Shown here one piece after another: positions 43,059-51,608 of a stretch of DNA of 64,000 nt. Position 1 is the stretch's first letter, and the number at the start of each line of letters is the position of its first letter. The notes under the pieces are model-generated. The model did not search any database. It saw only the letters and a program-made list of their open reading frames with translations, and was not told the DNA's origin. Source of the stretch: Paenibacillus sp. FSL H8-0079 (GTDB lineage: Bacteria > Bacillota > Bacilli > Paenibacillales > Paenibacillaceae). The stretch covers positions 4,960,001 through 5,024,000 of the forward strand of contig NZ_CP150300.1 of NCBI RefSeq assembly GCF_037991315.1, in the 5' to 3' direction. A program made the position numbers and the translations under genes.

Positions 43059-43481
43059 TCAACTCTTTTTTCTTTGCTTTTTTAACAAAACTTCCAATCC
43101 CATATCAATCAATACAAATAGAATAGCAGCAAGAACGCCAAATAAGGTCAGAACTAACGTCTCTTTGAAATCCAAGATTGCTTCTCCTGCGCCCATGACC
43201 ACATAATAAATATACATACCTAAAATTCCAGCACATGCATAGCTCAGTATCCTCGTACTTAGATAAAACACATGAGTGACGAATTGAATTCGGCTGAGCA
43301 GATAGTCCAGCAATATCGATAAAGGCAGCCCGATCAATAGGATCAGGGGAGTGGCGTACACCAGATAAATAACAATGTAAAAATCAAAACTGTAGGATTC
43401 ATTCATCGATATGAGACTTGCAGCCAAAGTAAAACAAATGATGGTTAGAACGGTTGTCATCAGCTTTCTTCCCATGTTCAT
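43059..43481 (-). CDS. Four-helix membrane protein (140 aa)
   Basis: Four hydrophobic helices: LMTTVLTIICFTLAASLIS, FDFYIVIYLVYATPLILLIG, YLSTRILSYACAGILGMYIY and VLTLFGVLAAILFVLIDMG, with a basic C-terminus KKQRKKS. Not recognised. It lies between GrpB-like and isochorismatase-like genes on the same strand, with 40- and 30-base gaps, so it is probably part of one operon. Confidence 0.6.
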   Translation of the reverse strand: MNMGRKLMTTVLTIICFTLAASLISMNESYSFDFYIVIYLVYATPLILLIGLPLSILLDYLLSRIQFVTHVFYLSTRILSYACAGILGMYIYYVVMGAGEAILDFKETLVLTLFGVLAAILFVLIDMGLEVLLKKQRKKS

Positions 43482-43521
43482 CTCATCACTCCAATACAGT
43501 TATCTCTATCATTGGATGTGC

Positions 43522-44067
43522 TCATGCGTCCGATTTTGCCGGTTGCCATCCGATTTCTTGAGACCAACTATGTGCTCTCTGTAATATGCTCCACACCATT
43601 GGCCCTTTTCCTTCAACATATTTGGAACGCTGATCCTTATACAATGACATGAGTCTGTGCTTTTCTTCTGCATATCTCATACAGTCTTCTGGATGTCCTC
43701 TCAAATAGTCTCTGAACAGCAAGGTCATCTGCTCGGAGAAACTGCCTACCTGTCTAACGTGTATATGTATCCTTCTGCTTCCGGGTTCTTCACGAAAGTA
43801 ACGTTTAGTCTTATCTGGATTTTCTGCTCTGAATACAAATCCGACTGTTTCGATCTCACGTTTGTAGTCCAACAAATTTTCATACTGGGAAACAGATATT
43901 TGTATATCTATGATGGGTTTGGCATCTATTCCAACAATTGAAGTGGACCCAACATGGTCAATCCGCACGGCCTTTTTTCCTAACGCTTCTCTTAATTTCG
44001 AACCCGTTTCGAGAAACAAATCACGCCATGCCGGATCATACTTTGCAATTCTCCATTGATCCTCCAT
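43522..44067 (-). CDS. GrpB-family nucleotidyltransferase-like protein (181 aa)
   Basis: UPF0157/GrpB domain with nucleotidyltransferase fold: YDPAWRDLFLETGSKLREAL, IDHVGSTSIVGIDAKPIIDI (Gly-Ser and the acidic pair of the polymerase-beta-like site), YFREEPGSRRIHIHV and LLFRDYLRGHPEDCMRYAE. Biochemical role not established. The ATG at 44067 has AGGAGGAG upstream. It heads the small minus-strand cluster; the 212-base gap beyond it (44068-44279) holds only A+T-rich sequence and a weak hairpin after the GH43 gene. Confidence 0.9.
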   Translation of the reverse strand: MEDQWRIAKYDPAWRDLFLETGSKLREALGKKAVRIDHVGSTSIVGIDAKPIIDIQISVSQYENLLDYKREIETVGFVFRAENPDKTKRYFREEPGSRRIHIHVRQVGSFSEQMTLLFRDYLRGHPEDCMRYAEEKHRLMSLYKDQRSKYVEGKGPMVWSILQRAHSWSQEIGWQPAKSDA

Positions 44068-44279
44068 ACAACTCCTCCTTGGTTATTCAATGAAGCTATA
44101 TACTTAATAACAAGTTCATTTAACCTTTTGTTACATTTAGATTATTTAATGACCCAATAAAAATAACAGGAGCTTCTTCCAAGTTTAAATGCCTCTCTTC
44201 TATTAGCATGTATTAATATATCTATATTTTTAACAAATTCAAAAAAAGAGAAGGACCCTTAGGCCCTCCACTTCACTTC

Positions 44280-45770
44280 TTAATGATATTCACATTTGAA
44301 ATTTGTATACTCAGCTACAGCATCTTCACCCGTCGCGTATAGACCAATGAGTACGCCTGTAAAACCTCCAGCCACTTCCGATGACAGGTATCTCGTCTGT
44401 GCAGAGCCTAGCAAAATCTCTTCACCATCTGCTTGAAGCAAGAAGCTGTAACGTTCCTGACTTGAGCGGATGACCAGCGTTGCATGCTGTTGATTTCCCA
44501 GATCCACTTCTTGTTCAATCGATTTGATATCACCGATATTCAGGCGCTCGATCACCTTATAGCCGTCCTGCTCCCGACGAATTGCCACTTCATAATGATG
44601 ATTCTCATCCATATAGATCGTGACACCAGCTTCTCCGTTCGTTAGACTGACATCGACAGAGATCGTAGCATTAAAGTCTTTTTGACGTAACCCAATGAAC
44701 GTCGGGGATGCTGGAACGTCCAGCGTTACATCGGTGCCTGTTAGCGTAAGCTTGTCTAATTCAAGCTGATAATGCTCTGTATTGGGATGACGAAGATAAC
44801 ACCAGTCGAGGTTCCAGTCTGTATTTTCAAACGTATAATGCTTCTTGTCCTTCTGGATCACCGTGTCCGGGATACGATTAGTCTCAAAACTCGTCAGCGT
44901 TGTGCCTTCATGCCCGGCTGTAAACCATCCGTCTTCACCAAACGTAATCGGAGTCAGGAACACTTCCCGGCCCAGATGATGGAACGTAGCCCATCTACCA
45001 ATCTGTCGGAATCCCAGGTGAAAGAGCCACCAGTTTCCCAGATCATCCTCAACCAGGTCACCGTGACCCACACCCTGCAACTCATAACCTCCCAGATTAC
45101 GATTGGTCAGAACTGGATTGTGCGCATAGGCTTCGAACGGTCCTGAAGAAGAAGTTCCCCGAGCATACGTAACCATGTGACCATACTCCGTGCCGCCCTC
45201 AGCTGCAAGCAGGTAGTAGTATCCGTTTATTTTATACAGATGCGGGCTTTCCAGATATCTTCCGCCAGTACCATTCCATATCGAACGACTCGGGGTAAGT
45301 TTGCGACCAGTTTCAATATCAATCTCACACTGGACAATTCCGCCAACGCCTTCATCATCTACCCCATTACTCATAAACAAGGTCTTGCCATCTTCAAAAT
45401 ACAAATCCGGATCAATCCCGCCTTGATCCACGTAGATAGGCTCAGACCATTCTCCGTAGATATCGTCCGTCCATACATAGAAATTCTGATGTGTCGTATC
45501 ATTCGTTGTCACCATGTAGAAACGCCCGTTATTGTGTCTGATCGTCGGGGCAAATACGCCCCCGGAACTGCTCACGGTCTCCAGCTGAATCTGACTTTTA
45601 CGAGTGAGGCAGTGACCAATCTGCTTCCAATTCACCAGATCCTTGCTTTCAAAGAGCGGTACGCCCGGAAAGTATTGAAAAGAACTGCACACCATATAGT
45701 ACGTATCGTTGACTTTGATCACACTTGGGTCTGGATAGAAACCTTTAACGACAGGATTATTGTATTTCAC
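44280..45770 (-). CDS. GH43 beta-xylosidase/alpha-L-arabinofuranosidase (496 aa)
   Basis: Five-bladed propeller glycosidase. General base Asp is in GFYPDPSVIKV, the pKa modulator Asp in GGIDPDLYF, and the acid Glu in GRYLESPHLYK. A C-terminal beta-sandwich domain follows (about 320-496, with TFIGLRQKDFNATISVD and the metal-contact YMDENHHYEV). No signal peptide, so it processes imported xylo- or arabino-oligosaccharides. Divergent from the ArsR-type regulator at 45948 that probably controls it. Together with the GH10 gene it suggests hemicellulose oligosaccharide use. Confidence 0.95.
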   Translation of the reverse strand: MKYNNPVVKGFYPDPSVIKVNDTYYMVCSSFQYFPGVPLFESKDLVNWKQIGHCLTRKSQIQLETVSSSGGVFAPTIRHNNGRFYMVTTNDTTHQNFYVWTDDIYGEWSEPIYVDQGGIDPDLYFEDGKTLFMSNGVDDEGVGGIVQCEIDIETGRKLTPSRSIWNGTGGRYLESPHLYKINGYYYLLAAEGGTEYGHMVTYARGTSSSGPFEAYAHNPVLTNRNLGGYELQGVGHGDLVEDDLGNWWLFHLGFRQIGRWATFHHLGREVFLTPITFGEDGWFTAGHEGTTLTSFETNRIPDTVIQKDKKHYTFENTDWNLDWCYLRHPNTEHYQLELDKLTLTGTDVTLDVPASPTFIGLRQKDFNATISVDVSLTNGEAGVTIYMDENHHYEVAIRREQDGYKVIERLNIGDIKSIEQEVDLGNQQHATLVIRSSQERYSFLLQADGEEILLGSAQTRYLSSEVAGGFTGVLIGLYATGEDAVAEYTNFKCEYH

Positions 45771-45947
45771 TATACTCCACCTCTTATGCTAAAATTCATA
45801 GATATAAGAATCCAACTTCGTAGCAACTAAAAAAATTAAACACCATTGGCTATCAACTTGCAATGAATCTGGATTGTATCTTGGAACAAATTTTATTGAA
45901 TTAATATATATGTGATTTTAGAAGATTGAGGGTAAGGAGTTGTGCAG

Positions 45948-46850
45948 ATGATCAAAGCAAATGGGGAGTCCCAGTTCCTTCCTTTATATGAGGCGCTGGC
46001 AAGCGAGGTCAGATGGAGAATCATGGACATGATTGCAGATCGCGAAAAAAATGTGAAGGATATTGCGGCAGCATTAGAGCTCAGCCCCTCCATTGTCACG
46101 ATGCATATTCGCAAACTAGAGGATGCGGGTTTAATCGGGAGTAAAAGAGTTCGGATTAACGGAGGAACACACAAATTATGTTACCTCAAGCAAAATCAGA
46201 TTGAGATCGAGCTGCCGTCCGCAAGCCGAACTTTACGAACCAAAGAGCAGAGGATATCCGTCGGGCACTACACTGCTTTTGATATCCACCCTACCTGTGG
46301 GCTAGGAACACTTGAGAAAGAAATCGGCGTATGGGACGATCCGCGTTACTTCCTTGATCCTGAGCGAGTACACGCTGCTATCCTGTGGTTTGGGAAAGGC
46401 TATGTTGAATATAAAACACCTAACTTTGTACTTCCCGATCAGACAACTGATGCTATTGAGATTTCGATGGAACTGGCTTCTGAAGCTCCGGGATTGCGGG
46501 ATCATTGGCCTTCGGATATTCGCTTCACTTTCAATGGTGTTTCTCTCGGAACATGGACAAGCCCTGCCGACTTTGGCAGAGCAGCGCGTGGCAAATATAC
46601 ACCAGAATGGTGGCATCGCAATGTGAATCAGTATGGTTTATTGAAGACCATCCGCATTGATGCCTCTGGTACCTATATGGATGGTGAGTGGATGTCGGAC
46701 ATCACACTCGCGGATATCAAGCTTAGCGAACCCTTCTGGACGCTTCGCTTCACGGTTGACGAGGAAAGCCCCAATGTTGGCGGTTTAACGATCTATGGTG
46801 CCGGTTTCGGTAACCATGATCAGGATATTGTTATTCGTGTACTAGGGTAA
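45948..46850 (+). CDS. ArsR-type winged-helix regulator with large C-terminal domain (300 aa)
   Basis: N-terminal ~80 residues are an ArsR winged helix (LYEALASEVRWRIMDMIADR, VKDIAAALELSPSIVTMHI, RKLEDAGLI). The remaining ~220 residues are beta-rich and of unknown type (GHYTAFDIHPTCGLG, DDPRYFLDPERVHAAILWF, PEWWHRNVNQYGLL); such long ArsR proteins occur next to plant-polysaccharide genes in Paenibacillus. The second domain may sense a sugar. I used ATG 45948 with AAGGAG eight bases upstream. Divergent from GH43. Confidence 0.88.
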   Translation: MIKANGESQFLPLYEALASEVRWRIMDMIADREKNVKDIAAALELSPSIVTMHIRKLEDAGLIGSKRVRINGGTHKLCYLKQNQIEIELPSASRTLRTKEQRISVGHYTAFDIHPTCGLGTLEKEIGVWDDPRYFLDPERVHAAILWFGKGYVEYKTPNFVLPDQTTDAIEISMELASEAPGLRDHWPSDIRFTFNGVSLGTWTSPADFGRAARGKYTPEWWHRNVNQYGLLKTIRIDASGTYMDGEWMSDITLADIKLSEPFWTLRFTVDEESPNVGGLTIYGAGFGNHDQDIVIRVLG

Positions 46851-46867
46851 TTTGGCTCGCTGTACAG

Positions 46868-46903
46868 GAATCCTCCCTTTCCTGACATAAAGGAGAGGGA
46901 TTC
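46868..46903 (+). terminator. Hairpin after the ArsR-type gene
   Basis: AATCCTCCCTTTCCT pairs with AGGAGAGGGATT, with small bulges, 18 bases after the stop. No long T-run follows. Confidence 0.5.
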
Positions 46904-46957
46904 ATCGGAAAATGCTGCTCCTCAGCTACTTTTTTGAAGCACATACCTAATCAATCT

Positions 46958-47064
46958 TCATCTTTGCTCTTTCAATAGCTCCTTAATTTCCCTTAACTCT
47001 GATAATATTTCATTGGTGTGAGGAACAGATACACCACCAACATAATGATCATTCCCGTGTACAT
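46958..47064 (-). pseudogene. Broken small membrane-peptide gene
   Basis: AAAGGAGAG precedes ATG 47064, which opens MYTGMIIMLV in one frame. A one-base shift around GTTGGTGGTG continues as GVSVPHTNEILSELREIKELLKEQR with a stop at 46958. The hydrophobic start plus amphipathic C-terminus forms a plausible ~36-residue protein in the shifted combination. Frame 1 alone gives 23 hydrophobic residues ending at 46993. Confidence 0.4.
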
Positions 47065-47097
47065 CTCTCCTTTACCAAGAAACGTTGCTACGAACGT

Positions 47098-47771
47098 TTA
47101 CTCCTCCCCGTACTCTCTCTCCAACTGATTCCCATGGAATGCCTTCAAAATAAAAGTCCGATCCGGAACGTTCAACCGTTCATACGATTGCAGATACTCC
47201 CTGTTGTCATATGGAACGCCAATGAATTTCACATCAATGTTCCCCTCTTGGAGATCCACGATCCCATATCTGGCAATGGCAAGATCGTTACAGCCTAGAG
47301 CGCCCGGATTCATATATACTCTTTGATCTGTCTTATAATAATAAAGAATGTGATGATGACCAAAACAAACCAAATCATGGGCCGTCCCCTGATACTTCGC
47401 GTCCAATTTGGTCCCGGATGATTCTTTATCGATAACATCCAGCTTGTCGTTGTTCATATGATAGTGAGTCAAAAGGAACCGACGTCCTTCTACCTCTTTT
47501 TCAACGAATTTCGGTAGAGCTTGTATTCTCTTGATCGACTCTGCACTCAAATGTTGACCAATCCATTCATGATGCTCGGCCATGCCTTTATGCCCTTCTA
47601 ATGGTCTCTTATTTTGGAGCAAACTCAATACGGCCTCTTCGTGATTGCCTGAAGTCGCTATCATATTTTTACGACTGTACAACATCTCAATCACTTCATT
47701 GGAGTACAGGCCAATACCGCTTGAAGAGCAGGGAAATTCCCATGAATATCGGTTAAGATGGCAACTTTCAT
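47098..47771 (-). pseudogene. Metallophosphoesterase with internal deletion and frameshift
   Basis: ATG 47771 opens MKVAILTDIHGNFPALQAVL, the standard calcineurin-type phosphoesterase start with the first metal motif. The frame then breaks; the rest (GIGLYSNEVIEMLY..., ATSGNHEEAVL, LLTHYHMN, VCFGHHHILYYY, YMNPGALG) is in another frame. The expected GDxxG segment in between (about 20-25 residues) is missing. Both sides meet at GGTATTGG, which fits a deletion between short direct repeats. The gene overlaps the GNAT stop by one base and was presumably co-translated. Loss of the bridging Asp makes it inactive. Confidence 0.85.
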
Positions 47772-48712
47772 TATGATTCCTCCTCAGGAATATACATCGT
47801 CTGAATCTCCTGCACACCCGGAATAAAGCCCAGATTCAGATACACGGACTCCGCATCATTTCCTTGCATCACATACAATCGTAGAACGGGATACTTACCC
47901 TTAAGTTCATTTAATGCTCTCTGTAACATCAGTGTAGCCAGACCTCTGCCTCTATAGGCGGGGAGCACTCCGATACTGTATACAGCCGCCTGATTATCTT
48001 GCAAGCATAAGCGACAATTGGCAACAAGCTGTCCCGTTTCCTTGTCATATACAAGCGTGGACGCTTGGGTCAGAATTTCATTGGTATAATTAGGGTCATC
48101 ACTTGGTATAAAATCTGCAAGAGTGGTATGTTTTCTTCGTGTAGCTTCAAGACTTCCCGCAAAGCTCTCCAGGTCACATTGAGCAATTTCATCTTCATTC
48201 ACATATTTTTTGGTGCCGGTTTCACTTTCAATAATCTCTGGACTCTTCACGGTTACCCTGCTGTCCCACTCGATCTCAAAATGATCTGTAGGCCGCTGCA
48301 TCCAGCGACATCTGAACTCCACTGGCCAGAATCCAGCTCTTGCGTATAGATCGACTTGGTCTGGAAGAATCTCAAAGGTCAGAATACGTTTGGTGCGATC
48401 CGACCACTGTAATAATTTATACTTCAGAAGCTTCAATACCTCAAAGTACTGCTGGAATGGCGGGATAAAAAACAAATGATACATCTGGTTAGGCTCCATT
48501 CTCACGCCACCTATTTTGCTTTCCCCCTTGTAAATCCAGTAGGCACTGATCTTGGAAGAACTAAACTCTTCTTCTCTGAAAAATCCGACATAACGCATAT
48601 CATAATAAACCGTGCAATATAATCCCCATTCGGCAAAATCAGCTTTGCGAATCGAATATTCATCCGACAGATCATATTGAAGAATATCTGTAGACCATTC
48701 CGTTAAACTCAT
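47771..48712 (-). CDS. GNAT-family N-acetyltransferase, two-domain (313 aa)
   Basis: The C-terminal half has a full GNAT core: ANCRLCLQDNQAAVYSIGVL then the acetyl-CoA loop PAYRGRGLATLMLQRALNEL and YLNLGFIP. The N-terminal half (about 1-150) resembles a second, degenerate acetyltransferase fold with GGVRMEPNQMYHLFF. Substrate unknown. The stop overlaps the start of the broken metallophosphoesterase gene. Start ATG 48712. Confidence 0.85.
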   Translation of the reverse strand: MSLTEWSTDILQYDLSDEYSIRKADFAEWGLYCTVYYDMRYVGFFREEEFSSSKISAYWIYKGESKIGGVRMEPNQMYHLFFIPPFQQYFEVLKLLKYKLLQWSDRTKRILTFEILPDQVDLYARAGFWPVEFRCRWMQRPTDHFEIEWDSRVTVKSPEIIESETGTKKYVNEDEIAQCDLESFAGSLEATRRKHTTLADFIPSDDPNYTNEILTQASTLVYDKETGQLVANCRLCLQDNQAAVYSIGVLPAYRGRGLATLMLQRALNELKGKYPVLRLYVMQGNDAESVYLNLGFIPGVQEIQTMYIPEEES

Positions 48713-48750
48713 ACGTCATTCCTCCTCAATTCCAATTAAATGTACAGCAA

Positions 48751-49212
48751 TTAAAGAAGCTTTCTATATTCCACCCCGTGAACATGAATTAACACATGCT
48801 GTGCCTCCATACGTTCGAAGAAATCCAACATGTCCTTAAACGGATTCTCGAAATACGAAGTCAGATATGCAAGCTCTGGCGTTGTTTTTATAAAATTGTA
48901 AAAAAAGTAGGGGTCCATGTTGCCCACATCCTTTGGACTACCGAGGGAAACCTCTAATGTCTGCCCTGTTTCTGTATTCTGAAACAAACAGTGCTCGCCA
49001 TGAACATCAAAAAACCAGTTTTCCGTTAATTCTTCTTCTCCATTGATTACATCCGCATTGGACAGCAAATGGTACGCACCTTCGAGAATTTCCGCCCGAT
49101 CAGGCTGATCCGTTTCCATTATCAATTTCTCGATCAATTGTTGTGCAATTCTTTGGTACATATCCATTACAGCCAACAATTCTTCCGTAATTCCCTGCGT
49201 TATCGCCTTCAT
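48751..49212 (-). CDS. Hypothetical protein (153 aa)
   Basis: Not recognised with certainty; it resembles small DUF6896-like or immunity-type alpha/beta proteins. Helical N-terminus (TEELLAVMDMYQRIAQQLIEKL), a strand-rich middle (ENWFFDVHGEHCLFQNTETG) and an end IHVHGVEYRK. The middle His-Gly-Glu-His is worth noting. Its ATG overlaps the stop of the 49209-49838 gene by four bases, so the two are co-translated. No signal peptide. Confidence 0.65.
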   Translation of the reverse strand: MKAITQGITEELLAVMDMYQRIAQQLIEKLIMETDQPDRAEILEGAYHLLSNADVINGEEELTENWFFDVHGEHCLFQNTETGQTLEVSLGSPKDVGNMDPYFFYNFIKTTPELAYLTSYFENPFKDMLDFFERMEAQHVLIHVHGVEYRKLL

Positions 49213-49838
49213 ACATTCAGATCCTTATCCGGGTATCCAATTTCTGCAATTTCACCTTCGATATCACTTAATTTCAGTTCATCATTTAATTGCTGTAGTA
49301 AGTCCTCATTGATCGGCTTCATATCAAATACCTGTTCAACCAGTTTGATATCCAACGCTATCTCGTAGTAATCCTGTGCCCAAGCATGATAATATTTCGC
49401 GCCGCCTACCAAAATCTCTAACAGTTCGTATTCATGATCCCCAAGCACCGTGCCCGCAGACCACCCTTCCTGATCCGCCACACTCCAGATACAGAACGTC
49501 GTCTGATCCATTACAAATGCCGGTTCTGCCAAAAATGTATTAAATGCTTCTGGAACACGCTTTACCACATCACTCCGGTCAACCTTATGCTGAAGTTCAT
49601 ACTCTTTATCAAAGCCTTTAATAATCAGCCCATTCGGACTGAATATTGCAAAATAATGATCTCCTTGCCCATCTCTCATGGATGCCATTTGCTCATTCGT
49701 GTCCCACTGGGAATTATACGAGTAATACCTGTACTCCCATTCCGGCATCAAAATGGCATCCAGCATAGCTGCTGCCTTTAGAATCTGTTTGCATTCACTA
49801 ATGTGAGGAAGTTTATCGATAAAATTAAGATTACCCAT
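49209..49838 (-). CDS. Hypothetical protein (209 aa)
   Basis: Not recognised. Cytosolic alpha/beta protein with WEYRYYSYNSQWDTNEQMAS, YFAIFSPNGLIIKGFDKEYEL, WSAGTVLGDHEYELLEILVG and YYHAWAQDYYEIAL. It is co-translated with the downstream gene by ATGA overlap. Paired small cytosolic proteins of this kind often act as immunity proteins or belong to decayed polymorphic toxin loci, but no toxin is visible nearby. Confidence 0.7.
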   Translation of the reverse strand: MGNLNFIDKLPHISECKQILKAAAMLDAILMPEWEYRYYSYNSQWDTNEQMASMRDGQGDHYFAIFSPNGLIIKGFDKEYELQHKVDRSDVVKRVPEAFNTFLAEPAFVMDQTTFCIWSVADQEGWSAGTVLGDHEYELLEILVGGAKYYHAWAQDYYEIALDIKLVEQVFDMKPINEDLLQQLNDELKLSDIEGEIAEIGYPDKDLNV

Positions 49839-49877
49839 CGTGTGATATTGCCTCCTTTACCCTTTCAAATGGAATAA

Positions 49878-50579
49878 TTAGTTGCCCGACTTTGCGGTTA
49901 GCAAAGATAAAATAACATAGCCAAAAAGTTGAACCGTAAATACAATGGCGACAAACTCAACCATCATGCTGTTCGCTGCATTGAAATCGTTCACAAGATC
50001 CACGAAGATCTTCCCAGGCCTCGACAACACATCCCACGAATTCCACCGATTAAATCTACCAATGTAGACCCCTATACTGCTCAATAGCAAAATAACACCG
50101 ACAACCATCATACTAATGTACTTATTGACTAATTTGTTTAACATGCCATGGATTTGAATGATCGAACAAGTCGAGAGCAGCAATCCGATAATCGCTACGG
50201 CAAACGTCAGGGTGAGACTATACCAAAAATCAATATTAACCCAAAATCTAACTTCCCCTTGAGCATCAAAATATCTGAATGAGTGCAGGATCTCTGTAAA
50301 AAGATAGGCCGAATTCGGCAAAAAAAAGAGCCAAATAGCACACATTAGCCCCATACATATCATGCTCGTTGTGGTTAATTTCTTATTGAATATGTATCCA
50401 ATGCCGGATGAGATGATGAAGGGTACCCATGCCAAGAACATATCCCAGCTCAAAAAGCGATACATGTTCGTATCTGTTTGAGCACGTAAATACATCACAA
50501 CACCTAGACAACAAAGAGTAGCCACGAGCAATGTACCAATAAGTCGGAGATCTTGAACCGGATGTTTGTTATCTTTCAT
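49878..50579 (-). CDS. DUF1361-type membrane protein (233 aa)
   Basis: About seven membrane helices. The family motif RFLSWDMFLAWVPF is followed by AIWLFFLPNSAYLFTEILH and VNIDFWYSL; later IGRFNRWNSWDVL matches the conserved RFNSWD region. Function is unknown, but the protein is widespread in Firmicutes and Cyanobacteria. It lies between a GNAT gene and the hypothetical pair on the same strand. Confidence 0.85.
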   Translation of the reverse strand: MKDNKHPVQDLRLIGTLLVATLCCLGVVMYLRAQTDTNMYRFLSWDMFLAWVPFIISSGIGYIFNKKLTTTSMICMGLMCAIWLFFLPNSAYLFTEILHSFRYFDAQGEVRFWVNIDFWYSLTLTFAVAIIGLLLSTCSIIQIHGMLNKLVNKYISMMVVGVILLLSSIGVYIGRFNRWNSWDVLSRPGKIFVDLVNDFNAANSMMVEFVAIVFTVQLFGYVILSLLTAKSGN

Positions 50580-50620
50580 ATCTTTGCTTCTACTTCCTTT
50601 TCCTTGATGAATGTTATAAG

Positions 50621-51049
50621 TTATAAATACTTTTTAAATGCCTTGCTGGATTCTCCGTTGTACCCCAATTTCCTATAAAAGTGATGTGCTTCGTTTCTGG
50701 ATGATCCGCTCGTAAGAAACACCTTCACACAATTTTTCTGCTCACATACATGCTCTATATGTTTCATCAATTCAGATCCATATCCCTTGCTCTGCACATG
50801 TTCCGTAATGATAACCCGCTCAACTACGCCAAAGGGTCTATTCTCTACCAAAGCATCCAGACAAATATGTAAATGAGCAGTTCCGATCACCTGATCACCC
50901 ATTTCATACACAAACAAGAAACTGTTTGGATTATTCCGAACTTCTTCAATACGCTCTGCAAGCACCTTCGTGTTTAAGTTGTTCGGCAATAATTCTGTAT
51001 ACAGCCTTTCAATCCCTGCTGCATCTCTAGATTCCGCCTCTCTTATCAT
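50621..51049 (-). CDS. GNAT-family N-acetyltransferase (142 aa)
   Basis: Compact GNAT: IREAESRDAAGIERLYTELL, VIGTAHLHICLDAL, the acetyl-CoA loop ITEHVQSKGYGSELMKHIEH and AHHFYRKLGYNGES. AAGGGGGGAGC lies upstream of ATG 51049. Substrate unknown. The next gene upstream is another GNAT, 26 bases away. Confidence 0.9.
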   Translation of the reverse strand: MIREAESRDAAGIERLYTELLPNNLNTKVLAERIEEVRNNPNSFLFVYEMGDQVIGTAHLHICLDALVENRPFGVVERVIITEHVQSKGYGSELMKHIEHVCEQKNCVKVFLTSGSSRNEAHHFYRKLGYNGESSKAFKKYL

Positions 51050-51075
51050 CAAGCTCCCCCCTTGCAGCTTATTCA

Positions 51076-51480
51076 CTAGATTTTCTTGATCAAAATAATC
51101 TCCAAAGGCTGCACATCCAGCAACAGAGCCCCTGCATCAACATAACCCAGCTTTCGATAGAAATGTTGGGCATGTTCGTCTGATTGCGTTGAAGTCATCA
51201 CCGTATCGAAGCCTTGTTGCTTCATTAGACTTTCCCAGTGATGCACGACTTTTTTGCCAAATCCGCCGTTTCGATAGGGTTCATCAATCCAGATCATATT
51301 CATAAAGGGAATGTTGTCCCAAAAGTACCCGTATCTCATCCATCCAATTCTTGATCCCTCGTCCCATAGGATGAATACTTCTTTCTCACTAATCTTTGTT
51401 TTCACAAGTGGCTGATGGATATGCCGATCTCTCTCCATGATATATTCGTAGTCGTCTTCCGTTGCATATTCAATCCTCAT
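51076..51480 (-). CDS. GNAT-family N-acetyltransferase (134 aa)
   Basis: GNAT domain: EYATEDDYEYIMERDRHIHQ at the N-terminus, IGWMRYGYFWDNIPFMNMIW, the acetyl-CoA loop YRNGGFGKKVVHHWESLMK and AQHFYRKLGYVDAGAL. The start ATG 51480 follows GGAGGGAGCC. With the GNAT gene at 50621 it forms a tandem pair; the two are only moderately alike, so the pair is probably an old association, not a recent duplication. Confidence 0.9.
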   Translation of the reverse strand: MRIEYATEDDYEYIMERDRHIHQPLVKTKISEKEVFILWDEGSRIGWMRYGYFWDNIPFMNMIWIDEPYRNGGFGKKVVHHWESLMKQQGFDTVMTSTQSDEHAQHFYRKLGYVDAGALLLDVQPLEIILIKKI

Positions 51481-51570
51481 TCGTCTGGCTCCCTCCATTA
51501 ACTACGTCCATCATAACCCAAAATGTGGTAGTTGCGAACAGTTCCTTCCTCTTTTTCTCCCATGCTAAAA

Positions 51571-51590
51571 AGCCATGGTTTCCCATGGCT
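51571..51590 (-). terminator. Terminator of the amidohydrolase gene
   Basis: AGCCATGG and CCATGGCT form a perfect 8-bp stem with a four-base loop, followed on the minus strand by TTTTTAG. Confidence 0.8.
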
Positions 51591-51608
51591 CTAGACGCTC
51601 TATTTTCC

